NCBI GenBank assembly: GCA_963835535.1
Contig: CAWIFL010000005.1
Coordinates: 876,923 to 940,922 of the forward strand
Reading direction: 5' to 3'
Length of the DNA: 64,000 nt
From: Fen-1245 sp963835535
Lineage (GTDB): Bacteria; Gemmatimonadota; Gemmatimonadetes; Gemmatimonadales; JACORV01
Part shown: piece by piece, positions 26,261 to 35,443 of the stretch
How positions within the stretch are numbered: position 1 is the stretch's first letter
How the letters are laid out: every line of letters starts with the position of its first letter
Made by a program: the position numbers and the translations under genes
Notes under the pieces: model-generated
Database searches by the model: none
What the model was told of the DNA's origin: nothing
What the model saw: only the letters and a program-made list of their open reading frames with translations

Positions 26261-29200
26261 ATGACGTCCGTGCGCCCGCGTTTCGCTGCGTGCATCCTGC
26301 TGCTGACAGCCGTCGTCGCCGCGGGGGGCGCCATCGCGCGTCCCGCGATCGCTGTCGCACAGGGCGCTCCCCTGAGCGCGCTCAAGTGGCGCAGCGTCGG
26401 TCCCTACATCGGCGGCCGCGTCGTGGCGGTGACCGGCGTCAAGGGTGAGGCGAACCGGTTCTACATGGGCGCGGTGGACGGCGGCGTGTGGAAGAGCACG
26501 GACTTCGGCCTCCGCTGGACCAACATCTCCGACAGCACGCTCCCCGGCTCGAGCATCAGCATCGGCGCGATCGCCGTGGCGCCGTCCAACGCCAGCGTGA
26601 TCTACGTGGGCACCGGCGAAGCCGACATCCGGAACACGTTCATCACGGGTGACGGCGTGTTCCGGTCCTCCGACGCCGGGAAGACGTGGACGAGGGCGGG
26701 TCTCGAGGACACGCACACGATCAGCAACCTGGCGGTGGACCCGTCGAACCCGGACGTGGTGTACGCCTCGTCGCTGGGCCACGTCTTCGTGCCGGACTCG
26801 GCCCGCGGCGTGTTCAAGACGACGGACGGCGGGCGTACCTGGCAGAAGGTCCTGTTCGTGAACGACAGCACCGGATGCGTGAACCTGGTCATGGATCCCA
26901 CGAACGCGAACGTGCTCTACGCGGCGATGTGGCAGGTGTACCGCACGCCGTGGGGGCTCTTCAGCGGCGGCGCGGGGAGCGGGATCTACAAGACGACCGA
27001 TGGCGGCGCGCACTGGAGCGACCTCACGCACGATTCCGGCCTGCCGAGCGGCATCATGGGCAAGATCGGCGTGGCGGTCGCGGCGAGCGCGCCCAGCGTG
27101 GTGTATGCGGCGATTCAGGCGCGCGACGGCGGCGTCTTCCGCTCGGCGGACGGCGGCGCGACCTGGAGCCGCGTGAACGACGAATGGAAGCTCCGCCAGC
27201 GCGCGTTCTACTACATGGCCATCTTCGCCGACCCGAAGGACTCGAACACCGTCTACATGCCGCAGGTGGACGCGGTCTACAAGTCCACCGACGGCGGCAA
27301 GACCTTCACGACGCGGCTGCGGACGCCGCACGGCGACAACCACGTCATCTGGATCAATCCCGACGACACCCGGATCCTGCTCGAGGGCAATGACGGCGGC
27401 GCCACGGTCTCGACCGACGACGGGAAGACGTGGAGCCAGGAGCACAACCAGCCCACGGGCCAGTTCTATGACGTGAACCTCGACGACCGGTTCCCGTTCC
27501 ACATCTACGGCGCGCAGCAGGACGAGGGCTCGTACGAGGGACCGAGCGCGACGAGTCAGCGGAGCGTCCCGACGGACGAGTGGAAGCGCGTGGCCTACGG
27601 GGAGAGCACGCCTGCGGTGCCCGACCCGGCGCATCCCGACGTGAACTTCGGCAGCGGCTACTACAGCATCTTCATGCGCTACGACCGGGCCACGGAGGAG
27701 TACCGGGACGTGAGCCCGTGGCCCAATTACCAGGAGGGAGCCTCGTCGGGCGAGCTGAAGTACCGGCTCGCGTGGACGCACCCGATCCTCTTTTCGCCGA
27801 ACAACCGCCGCGAGCTGTTGGTGGGCGCGCAGGCGGTGCTGAAGAGCCTCGACGGCGGCCAGACCTGGCACGCGATCAGCCCCGACCTCACGCGCAACGA
27901 TCCCGCGACCGAGGGACCGAGCGGCGGCCCGATCGATCTCGATCAGTCGGGGGCGGAGATCTATCCGTACGTCTCGGCCCTTGCCGTCTCCCCGCGCGAC
28001 GACCGGGTGATCTGGGCGGGTTCGTCGGACGGTCTGGTCCACGTGACGACCGACGGCGGCCGGCACTGGCAGAAGCTCACCGTGCCCGGCCTGCCGGCGT
28101 GGTGCGAGATCAGCTCCATCGAGCCCGCGCACGGCGACCGGAAGACGGCCTGGCTGACGGCGCAGCGGTACCAGTGGGACGACCTCGCGCCGTACGTCTA
28201 TAAGACGACGGACCTCGGCCGGCACTGGACGCCCATCACCGACGACCTGCCGGGTGACGAGTACGCGTTCGTGATCCGGCAGGACCCCGGCGACCCCGAT
28301 CTGCTGTTCCTCGGCACGAAGAGCGCGGCATGGATGAGCCTCGACGGCGGCTCGCACTGGCAATCGCTGCAGCTCAACCTCCCGCACGTCGAGGTGCGTG
28401 GCATCGCCATCGACCGCCGCGAGGGCGACGTCGTCATCGCGACGCACGGCCGCTCGTTCTGGATCCTCGACAACCTCGCCGTGCTCGAGCAGATGACGCG
28501 CCCCGCGGCGCCGGCCGCGGACGGCGCGGCCCTGTTCGCCGTCCAGCGGGTGTGGCTGTCGCACGATTTCGGCTCGGGGGGCGGCTTCGGCGGCGCGGCC
28601 GATGCCGGAGCGAACCCGCCGTTCGGCGCCGCCGTCTTCTTCCAGGTGCCGGCGTCCTACGACGGGACGACGCCCGCCTCGCTCACGTTCGCCGACGCGT
28701 CGGGCCGGACGATCCGTCGCTTCGACCTGCACCAGAAGGCCGCGCGCCCGGTGAAGCTGGACACCATCGAGGACCCGACCGCGCGCCGCGAGGCGATCGA
28801 GGCCCAGGCGACGTCCATCGTGCCGGGGATGAACCAGTTCCAGTGGGACCTCCGGTATCCCGACGCGACCGAGGTGACGGGCTTCCAGCCGCCGGTGGCC
28901 GCGGGCGGCCTGCCGGACGACGTGGATGGACCGACAGTCACGCCTGGGAGCTATCGCGTCACGCTGACGTACGGCGACCGGAAACTGGAGCAGCGCTTCG
29001 ACGTCGCGCTGGATCCGCGCATCCACGCGACGGCGGCGGCGCTCCGGAGCCGTCTCTCGCTCGGGCTCCGGATCCACTCCGACCTCGATGCGCTCGACCG
29101 GACGCTCAACCTCGCCATCGCCGCGCGCGACAGCCTGTCCGCGTCCGCGAACGCCGACGGGAGGGAGCGCGCGGCGACCCTGGACAGCGCGATCAACGCG

Positions 29201-29401
29201 CTGGTGCAGCTGGGCATCAAGAGCAGCGAGGGGAGCCTGCTGCACGAGACGAAGCTGCGCAGCCACCTCGCGTATCTCGCTGCTGACCTCGACCTGACGT
29301 ACGGGGCGCCGACGTCCACGGAGTCGGCCGTCTTCGCGGTGCTGGACCGGGAAGCGAAGGCCGGGGAGGCGCGGCTCCAGGCCCTGATGCGGGGGCTGTA
29401 G
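26261..29401 (+). CDS. Secreted Asp-box (BNR/sortilin-like) beta-propeller protein
   Basis: A 1046-residue protein with a signal peptide (LLLTAVVAAGGAIARPAIAVAQ). Many Asp-box units of the SxDxGxTW type are seen (KSTDFGLRW, RSSDAGKTW, KTTDGGRTW, RSADGGATW, STDDGKTW, KSLDGGQTW), indicating two propellers as in VPS10/sortilin and photosystem-II-assembly-like proteins. The C-terminal 250 residues are a beta domain with a helical tail. Proteins of this type are numerous in Gemmatimonadota and may bind or cleave glycans, but no catalytic residues can be assigned. The start has GGAGG nine bases upstream. Confidence 0.85.
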   Translation: MTSVRPRFAACILLLTAVVAAGGAIARPAIAVAQGAPLSALKWRSVGPYIGGRVVAVTGVKGEANRFYMGAVDGGVWKSTDFGLRWTNISDSTLPGSSISIGAIAVAPSNASVIYVGTGEADIRNTFITGDGVFRSSDAGKTWTRAGLEDTHTISNLAVDPSNPDVVYASSLGHVFVPDSARGVFKTTDGGRTWQKVLFVNDSTGCVNLVMDPTNANVLYAAMWQVYRTPWGLFSGGAGSGIYKTTDGGAHWSDLTHDSGLPSGIMGKIGVAVAASAPSVVYAAIQARDGGVFRSADGGATWSRVNDEWKLRQRAFYYMAIFADPKDSNTVYMPQVDAVYKSTDGGKTFTTRLRTPHGDNHVIWINPDDTRILLEGNDGGATVSTDDGKTWSQEHNQPTGQFYDVNLDDRFPFHIYGAQQDEGSYEGPSATSQRSVPTDEWKRVAYGESTPAVPDPAHPDVNFGSGYYSIFMRYDRATEEYRDVSPWPNYQEGASSGELKYRLAWTHPILFSPNNRRELLVGAQAVLKSLDGGQTWHAISPDLTRNDPATEGPSGGPIDLDQSGAEIYPYVSALAVSPRDDRVIWAGSSDGLVHVTTDGGRHWQKLTVPGLPAWCEISSIEPAHGDRKTAWLTAQRYQWDDLAPYVYKTTDLGRHWTPITDDLPGDEYAFVIRQDPGDPDLLFLGTKSAAWMSLDGGSHWQSLQLNLPHVEVRGIAIDRREGDVVIATHGRSFWILDNLAVLEQMTRPAAPAADGAALFAVQRVWLSHDFGSGGGFGGAADAGANPPFGAAVFFQVPASYDGTTPASLTFADASGRTIRRFDLHQKAARPVKLDTIEDPTARREAIEAQATSIVPGMNQFQWDLRYPDATEVTGFQPPVAAGGLPDDVDGPTVTPGSYRVTLTYGDRKLEQRFDVALDPRIHATAAALRSRLSLGLRIHSDLDALDRTLNLAIAARDSLSASANADGRERAATLDSAINALVQLGIKSSEGSLLHETKLRSHLAYLAADLDLTYGAPTSTESAVFAVLDREAKAGEARLQALMRGL

Positions 29402-29404
29402 CGC

Positions 29405-30223
29405 CTAGAGGCGCACCAGCTGGCCGGCCAGCCCCGCGGCGACGGAGGCGACGTCGGAGCGGCTCGTGAGGTCCAGCACGCCCTCGCGGAACGGCACCAC
29501 GCGCATCCGCTCGCCGAGCTTGGCCACGGCGTAGCGCACCGCCTCCGGCAGCTCCAGCTCGCCCGAGCGCGACGGGGCGATCTCGCGGCACGCCCGGAAG
29601 ATGGTCCGGGTGAACATCCAGCAGTTCAGGCTGACGAGGACGTCGCCGCCGGCCGGCGGGGCAGGAGCGTCCTCCGGCTCGAGGAGCCGCGTCAGGATGC
29701 CCTGGGCGTCCATCTCGACGACGGGGAAACGCGCGACCCGCTCCGCGCTCAGGTTCCCCTCGGCGATCAGTGCGCTCTTCCAGAAGGCGGCGATGCCGGC
29801 CTCGCCCAGCAGGTGGAGCGCGCGGAGCGCCTGCACCGGGTAGTAGGTGTCGGAGTTGACGACGAGGAAATGGTCGGCGCCCGCGAACCCCTCGGCCGCC
29901 AGCACGGCGTCGGCCGTGCCGCGCGGCTTCTCCTGGTGCGCGAAGCTCAGCGTGAAACGCCGCGGCTTCGCGTCCTGCTGGTAGTAGTCGCGGATGGCGC
30001 CGCGGTCGGGGCCGATGACGAGGCAGATCTCCTCGAACCCCGCGTCGGCGATCACGGTCAGGACGTAGTCCAGGAACGGACGCCCGACGGGCATCATCGC
30101 CTTGAGGCCGCCGGCGGCCACCGCCGTCTGGTGGCGATCCAGGGTGGCCGCCTTGTCCGGACGCATCATGCGCGTCCCCAACCCCCGGGCGAGAACCACG
30201 GCCTTCCGTGCGCGCTGGTCCAA
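29405..30223 (-). CDS. Sugar-nucleotide nucleotidyltransferase (NTP_transferase family)
   Basis: The protein begins with the nucleotide-binding motif VVLARGLGTRMM and contains VNSDTYYP with the metal-binding Asp, as in glucose-1-phosphate thymidylyl/uridylyl-transferases. The best start is TTG 30223 (LDQRARKAVVL), because any longer version would run into the divergent fucosidase gene start; no strong ribosome-binding site is visible. It would convert a sugar-1-phosphate plus NTP to NDP-sugar. It ends four bases from the convergent Asp-box gene. Galactokinase at 21.6 kb could supply a sugar-1-phosphate. Confidence 0.8.
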   Translation of the reverse strand: MDQRARKAVVLARGLGTRMMRPDKAATLDRHQTAVAAGGLKAMMPVGRPFLDYVLTVIADAGFEEICLVIGPDRGAIRDYYQQDAKPRRFTLSFAHQEKPRGTADAVLAAEGFAGADHFLVVNSDTYYPVQALRALHLLGEAGIAAFWKSALIAEGNLSAERVARFPVVEMDAQGILTRLLEPEDAPAPPAGGDVLVSLNCWMFTRTIFRACREIAPSRSGELELPEAVRYAVAKLGERMRVVPFREGVLDLTSRSDVASVAAGLAGQLVRL

Positions 30224-30291
30224 GGGCGGGAAGTAACCGCGATTCGGCGGGGGGCGGTAGTGCGGTCCGTGCCCGCCGCCGTATCTTGGAA

Positions 30292-31638
30292 ATGATGATC
30301 CGCCGCCGAGAATTCGTCTCATCCGTCCTGGCCGCGGGCGCCGCGCTGCCGATCCTGGGACGAGGTTCGGAGCCGTCTTCCGCCTTGCCGTCCGGCAACC
30401 AGAGGCTCTGGCAGGATCTGGAAATAGGCATGTTCGTCCACTTCGCCCCCAACACCTGGCAGGACCGGGAGTACGACGACCGCTCGACGCCGCTCACGGC
30501 CATCAACCCCGACATCGACACCGACCAGTGGGTCGCGGTCGCCCGTGACCTCGGCGCGCGCTACGTGGTGATGGTCGCGAAGCACCAGGGCGGCTTCTGC
30601 TTGTGGCAGACCGACACGACGGACTACTCGATCCGCAACACGCCGTGGAAGGGCGGGCGCGGGGACGTGCTGGCCGACGTCTCGGCCTCGTGCCGGAAGC
30701 ACGGGCTGGGGCTCGGCGTGTACTGCTCTCCGCGGGACGACAACTTCGGGTCCGGCGGGGGCGGGAGGTGTGACACGCCCGAGAAGCAGCGCGCGTACAA
30801 CCGGCTCTACCGGCAGCAGCTCACCGAGCTGCTGACGCGCTACGGCGACCTGGTCGAGATCTGGTTCGACGGGAGCATCGTCGTGCCGGTCTGCGACGTC
30901 GTGCGCGCCCAGGCGCCGCACGCCGCGATCTTCCAGGGGCCGTGCGCGTCGATCCGCTGGGTGGGGAACGAGGACGGCTTCGCGCCGTACCCGTGCTGGA
31001 ATTCGCTCCCGAGAGCCGCCGCCGCGACGGGGGAAGCGACGGCGAAGGACAGCGAAGAAGACGGCGATGCGTGGCTGCCGAACGAGGTGGACGTGTCCAT
31101 CCGGCGGCCGAACTGGTTCTGGAGCACGACGGACGAGAAGAACCTGCTGACCGTGGACCAGCTGCTGGAGATCTACTACCGCTCCGTCGGGCGTGGCGCG
31201 CAGCTGTTGCTCAACATCCCGCCGGACCGGACGGGGCACATCGCGGCGGCCGACGCGGCGCGGGCGAAGGCGTTCGGCGACGAGATCCGGCGGCGGTTCG
31301 GCTCGAGCCTGGGCGAGACGCACGGCCAGGGGAGGGAAGTCGTCCTGCCGCTCGCGGCTCCGGTCGCGGTGGACCACGTCGTGCTCGAGGAGGACCTGGC
31401 CGGCGGCGAACGGGTGCGTGAATACCGGCTGGAAGGACGAAGCGGCGGGCGCTGGATCGCGCTCGGCGACGGTTCGGCGATCGGACACAAGCGCATCCAG
31501 CCTGTGCCGCCCGCGACCGTGGATGCGATCCGGCTGGAGGTCACGCGCTCGACGGCCGCGCCCCGCATCCGCCGTCTGGCCGCCTTCGCCACGCACGCCG
31601 CGCCGCCGCCGACCTGGAACGATCCGGGCCCGCGCTGA
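30292..31638 (+). CDS. GH29-family alpha-L-fucosidase, Tat-exported
   Basis: The N-terminus (MMIRRREFVSSVLAAGAALPILG) carries a twin-arginine signal. The GH29 domain shows IGMFVHFAPNTW, VVMVAKHQGGFCLWQTD (His-rich fucose-binding site) and EIWFDGS with the nucleophile Asp. A short C-terminal jelly-roll-like region (VVLEEDLAGGERVREYRLEG) completes it. It releases alpha-linked fucose from glycans in the periplasm. It diverges from the nucleotidyltransferase gene and converges with the nagB-like gene. Confidence 0.88.
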   Translation: MMIRRREFVSSVLAAGAALPILGRGSEPSSALPSGNQRLWQDLEIGMFVHFAPNTWQDREYDDRSTPLTAINPDIDTDQWVAVARDLGARYVVMVAKHQGGFCLWQTDTTDYSIRNTPWKGGRGDVLADVSASCRKHGLGLGVYCSPRDDNFGSGGGGRCDTPEKQRAYNRLYRQQLTELLTRYGDLVEIWFDGSIVVPVCDVVRAQAPHAAIFQGPCASIRWVGNEDGFAPYPCWNSLPRAAAATGEATAKDSEEDGDAWLPNEVDVSIRRPNWFWSTTDEKNLLTVDQLLEIYYRSVGRGAQLLLNIPPDRTGHIAAADAARAKAFGDEIRRRFGSSLGETHGQGREVVLPLAAPVAVDHVVLEEDLAGGERVREYRLEGRSGGRWIALGDGSAIGHKRIQPVPPATVDAIRLEVTRSTAAPRIRRLAAFATHAAPPPTWNDPGPR

Positions 31639-31653
31639 CGCGCGGCCGGCCGG

Positions 31654-33582
31654 CTACGCGCCCGGCGTCTTCCAGCGCACGAAGCCCTCGATCGCCTCGT
31701 ACTCGGCCAGGCCCAGCTTGTCGTAGACCCGGGCCGCCTCGCGGTTCCGGACTTCCGCGCGCTGCCAGAACTCCCGCTCGTCGGGCCCGGGGAACATCGC
31801 GCGGTCCTTCTGCGACTGGTGCTTGAAGATCGCGGCCCGCTTCTTCACGACCTCGGCGGGGCTCAGCGGCACCGCCATGTCGATCCGCTCCGGCTCCCAC
31901 TCCTGCCACGCCCCGCGGTACAGCCAGACCTCGCAGGAGCCCCACCACTTGTGCCGCTTCACGCGCTCGAACGCGCGCACCAGCGCCTGCCAGCAGAGGC
32001 GGTGCGTGCCGTGCGGGTCGGTGAGGTCCCCGGCGGCGTAGATCTGGTGCGGCTTCACGCGCTCCAGGACTTCGACGACGCGGCCGACGTCCTCCTCGCC
32101 CGGCGGGAGCTTCCGCACGGTGCCGGTCTCGTAGAAGGGGAGGTCGAGGAAGTGCAGGTGCTCGGCGGGGATCCCGCAGGCCCGGCCGGCGGCCCGCGCC
32201 TCGCCGCGCCGGATCAGCCCCTTGATGCGGCGCACCTCGGGCGTGTCGATCTGCCCCGGGCGCTTCTTCCTCAGCTCGTCCTCGATGTGCCGCTCGATCC
32301 GCGCCGCCTCTACGGGGTCGAGGCCGAAGATGCGATTGAAGTCGAGCGCGAACTGCGCGAACCGCACGGCGTCGGCGTCGAACACGGCGAGGTTCCCGGA
32401 CGTCTGGTAGGCGACGTGCACCTCGTGGCCGTGCTCCTGCAGCCGGATCAGCGTCCCGCCCATCGAGAGCACGTCGTCGTCGGGGTGCGGCGAGAAGACG
32501 ACGACGCGCTTCGGGAAGACGTCGTCGCCTGTCCGCGGGATGTCGCCGGGGCGCTTCATCGCCGCGGGCTTGCCGCCCGGCCAGCCGGTGATCGTCTCCG
32601 CCCGCTCGCGGAAGACGTCCACGTTGATGTCGTACGCCGGCCCCCGCTCGGCCACGAGGTCCTGGAGCCCGGCCTCGTTGTACTCCTCCTCCGTCAGCTT
32701 GAGGATCGGCTTGTCGAGCTTCCGCGCCAGCCAGATCACCGCCTTGCGGATCAGCGCGTCGTCCCAGGCGACGCCGCCCAGGAGCCACGGGCTCTTGTAG
32801 CGCGTGAGGTCGGCGGCCGCCGCGGCGTCGAGCACGACCGCGGCGTTGGGGTGCTCCTGGAGGAAGCTGGCCGCGACGTGCGGGGTGACATCGCCCTCGA
32901 CGGACTGCGCGACGATCGCGGCCTTGTGCTCGCCGAACGCGAGCAGGATGACGCGCCGCGCCCCGAGGATCGTCCCGACGCCCATCGTGATCGCGCGCCG
33001 CGGCACCAGCTCCAGCCCGAAGAAGTCCGAGGCCGCGTCGCGCCGCGTGACACGGTCCAGGGTGATGAGGCGCGTGACGCTGTCCCGTGCCGAGCCGGGC
33101 TCGTTGAAGCCGATGTGTCCCGTGCGCCCGATGCCGAGCAGCTGGAGGTCGAGCCCGCCGGCGTCGGCGATGGCCTCCTCGTACCGCTGCGCGTACTCGT
33201 GCACGCGGTCCGGCGGGACGGTGCCGTCCGGGATGTGGACGCGTCTGGGGTCGATGTCCACGTGGTCGAACAGGTGCTCGCGCATGAAGCGGCGGTAGCT
33301 CTGCAGCTCGTCGGGCTCGATCGGGTAGTACTCGTCGAGGTTGAACGTCGTGACGTTGGCGAAGGAGAGCTGCTCTTCCCGGTGCATCCGGACCAGCTCG
33401 GCGTAGACGCCGATCGGGGTGGCCCCGGTGGCGAGCCCCAGCACGCAGGGCCTCTCGAGCGAGGCGCGCTCGCGGATCAGCGCCCCGATCTCCCGCGCGA
33501 CGGCGGTGCTGGCGGCCTCCGCGTCGGGGAAGACCTGCGTGGGGATCCGCTCGGGAACCGACGCTGCGGCCGCGGCTTTCAT
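31654..33582 (-). CDS. nagB: NagB-type glucosamine-6-phosphate deaminase fused to PIG-L deacetylase domain
   Basis: A 642-residue fusion. Residues about 15-280 are NagB: VLGLATGATPIGVYAELV, the catalytic Asp in FNLDEYYP, and GIGRTGHIGFNEPGS with His and Glu. Residues about 365-620 are a PIG-L/LmbE-type deacetylase with the zinc motif SPHPDDDVLSMGG and DPHGTHR. This could deacetylate and deaminate an amino sugar in one protein, feeding fructose-6-phosphate to glycolysis. Similar long proteins are annotated as NagB in Bacteroidota. The start overlaps the stop of the upstream symporter (ATGA), so they form an operon that could use GlcNAc from the GH20 enzyme. Confidence 0.9.
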   Translation of the reverse strand: MKAAAAASVPERIPTQVFPDAEAASTAVAREIGALIRERASLERPCVLGLATGATPIGVYAELVRMHREEQLSFANVTTFNLDEYYPIEPDELQSYRRFMREHLFDHVDIDPRRVHIPDGTVPPDRVHEYAQRYEEAIADAGGLDLQLLGIGRTGHIGFNEPGSARDSVTRLITLDRVTRRDAASDFFGLELVPRRAITMGVGTILGARRVILLAFGEHKAAIVAQSVEGDVTPHVAASFLQEHPNAAVVLDAAAAADLTRYKSPWLLGGVAWDDALIRKAVIWLARKLDKPILKLTEEEYNEAGLQDLVAERGPAYDINVDVFRERAETITGWPGGKPAAMKRPGDIPRTGDDVFPKRVVVFSPHPDDDVLSMGGTLIRLQEHGHEVHVAYQTSGNLAVFDADAVRFAQFALDFNRIFGLDPVEAARIERHIEDELRKKRPGQIDTPEVRRIKGLIRRGEARAAGRACGIPAEHLHFLDLPFYETGTVRKLPPGEEDVGRVVEVLERVKPHQIYAAGDLTDPHGTHRLCWQALVRAFERVKRHKWWGSCEVWLYRGAWQEWEPERIDMAVPLSPAEVVKKRAAIFKHQSQKDRAMFPGPDEREFWQRAEVRNREAARVYDKLGLAEYEAIEGFVRWKTPGA

Positions 33583-35354
33583 GTTTCCTCCTGGCGGCTC
33601 CCCCAGACCATCGGCAGGAGCCGGACGAGCCCGAGCGCGCTGGCGCCGAACAGCACGGTGAAGACCAGGGCCTGCGGCGTCCGCCCGTACAGGTAGCTGC
33701 CGGTGCCGAACAGCGCCGAATAGACGAACAGGCAGCCGAGCGTCCAGCCCAACAGCGCGAGCGACAGCCGGTCGGTCTTGCCCGTGGCTCCCGCCTCGGC
33801 GCGCACCGCGGCCCAGCCGGGGCCGGCGGGCCGCACCAGCCGGTAGAACTTCACCAGCGTCTCACGCGGCGAGGGCGCGGTCAGGAAGGTGACGACGATC
33901 CAGATGACGGTGGTGCACGCGACGGTGACGGGGAGCGAGACGGTGGACGGCACCGGATGCCCGAGCTTCCCGGCGACGAAGAAGCCCACCGCGAAGAGCG
34001 GCGCCGAGGCCATCACGGCGATCTCGCTCCAGGCGTTGATCCGCCACCAGAACCAGCGCAGCAGGTAGATGAGTCCCGTGCCGGCGCCGAGGTTCAGGAT
34101 GAGGTCGAAGGCCTCCTTCGCCGTGGACAGCGCGAGGCTCAGGCTCGCCGCGCAGATCATCAGCAGCGCCGTGGTGATGCGGCCCACGAACACGTAGTGC
34201 CGCTCCTCCCGTCCCGGCCTCAGGAAGCGCCGGTAGAAGTCGTGCACCAGGTACGACGTCCCCCAGTTGAGGTGCGTCTCGATCGTCGAGCGGTACGCCG
34301 CCAGCGTGCCCGCGACGACCAGGCCGAGGAAGCCGGCCGGGAGGAAGAGGAACATCGCGGGGTACGCCGTGTCGTTCCCGATCAGGTTCCGGGCCACGTG
34401 CGGGAAGGCGCGGGTGATGTCCGCCAGCTGCGGGAAGACCAGGGTCGAGGCGAGGGCCGTGATGATCCAGGGCCAGGGCCGGAGCGCGTAGTGCATGAAG
34501 TTGAAGAACAGCGTGCCCGTGAGCGCATCGCGCTCGCTCTTGGCCGCGAGCATCCGCTGGGCGATGTAGCTCCCGCCGCCCGGCTCGGCGCCCGGATACC
34601 AGACCGACCACCACTGGACCGTGATGGGGATGATGAACACCGCGGCGGCCGCGCCCCAGTTCCCGAAGTCGGGAAGGAGGTTGAGCATCTTGGGGTCGAT
34701 CTTGTGCAGGAGCCCCGCGAGCCCGCCCACCGCCGGCTGCTGTATGGCGAAGTAGGACACCGCGATGGTGCCGGTCATGGTGATCGTGAACTGGATCGAG
34801 TCGGTGACCAGCACGCCCCAGAGTCCCGAGACCGAGGCGAAGAAGATCGTGATCACCGAGGCGATCACCAGCGTCTGCCACGCCGGCCAGCCGAGGACGA
34901 TGCTCGCGATCTTGGCCGCGGCGAGGTTCACGGTGGCCATGATGACGCAGTTGAAGAACAGGCCGAGGTAGATGGCGCGGAACCCGCGCACGAAGCTGGC
35001 AGCCTTGCCCGAGTAGCGAACCTCGTAAAACTCGAGGTCGGTCATGACGTGGGAGCGCCGCCACATCCGGGCGAAGAAGAACACCGTCATCATCCCGGTC
35101 AGCAGGAACGCCCACCAGACCCAGTTCTCCGAGACGCCGCGCTCGCGCACCAGGTTGGTGACGAGGTTCGGCGTGTCCGTGCTGAAGGTCGTCGCGACCA
35201 TCGAGATGCCGACGAGCCACCACGGCGCCGCGCGCCCCGACGTGAAGAACTCGGTGGTGCTGGAGCTGGCGCGCTTCACGAAGAAGATTGCCGGCAGGAA
35301 CGAGATGCCGATGGAGATGGCGACGATCGTCCAGTCGAGCGACGTCAAATGCAT
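33579..35354 (-). CDS. Sodium:solute symporter (SSS family)
   Basis: A 591-residue inner-membrane protein with about 13-14 hydrophobic helices and SSS features such as SMVATTFSTDTPN and the LAAYRSTIETHLNWG region. It is encoded just upstream of the nagB-like gene with a four-base overlap. Sugar or amino-sugar uptake is the natural guess. The 89 bases between its start and the divergent aminotransferase gene at 35444 contain the shared promoter region. Confidence 0.87.
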   Translation of the reverse strand: MHLTSLDWTIVAISIGISFLPAIFFVKRASSSTTEFFTSGRAAPWWLVGISMVATTFSTDTPNLVTNLVRERGVSENWVWWAFLLTGMMTVFFFARMWRRSHVMTDLEFYEVRYSGKAASFVRGFRAIYLGLFFNCVIMATVNLAAAKIASIVLGWPAWQTLVIASVITIFFASVSGLWGVLVTDSIQFTITMTGTIAVSYFAIQQPAVGGLAGLLHKIDPKMLNLLPDFGNWGAAAAVFIIPITVQWWSVWYPGAEPGGGSYIAQRMLAAKSERDALTGTLFFNFMHYALRPWPWIITALASTLVFPQLADITRAFPHVARNLIGNDTAYPAMFLFLPAGFLGLVVAGTLAAYRSTIETHLNWGTSYLVHDFYRRFLRPGREERHYVFVGRITTALLMICAASLSLALSTAKEAFDLILNLGAGTGLIYLLRWFWWRINAWSEIAVMASAPLFAVGFFVAGKLGHPVPSTVSLPVTVACTTVIWIVVTFLTAPSPRETLVKFYRLVRPAGPGWAAVRAEAGATGKTDRLSLALLGWTLGCLFVYSALFGTGSYLYGRTPQALVFTVLFGASALGLVRLLPMVWGSRQEET

Positions 35355-35443
35355 CGGAGGCCCCGGTGGCGGGTGACAGGGGGCTGCAAGTGCGTGGGAG
35401 ATTAGATTGCCTGTCTCCCTAACTCAAGCGCGACCACGGGAGG

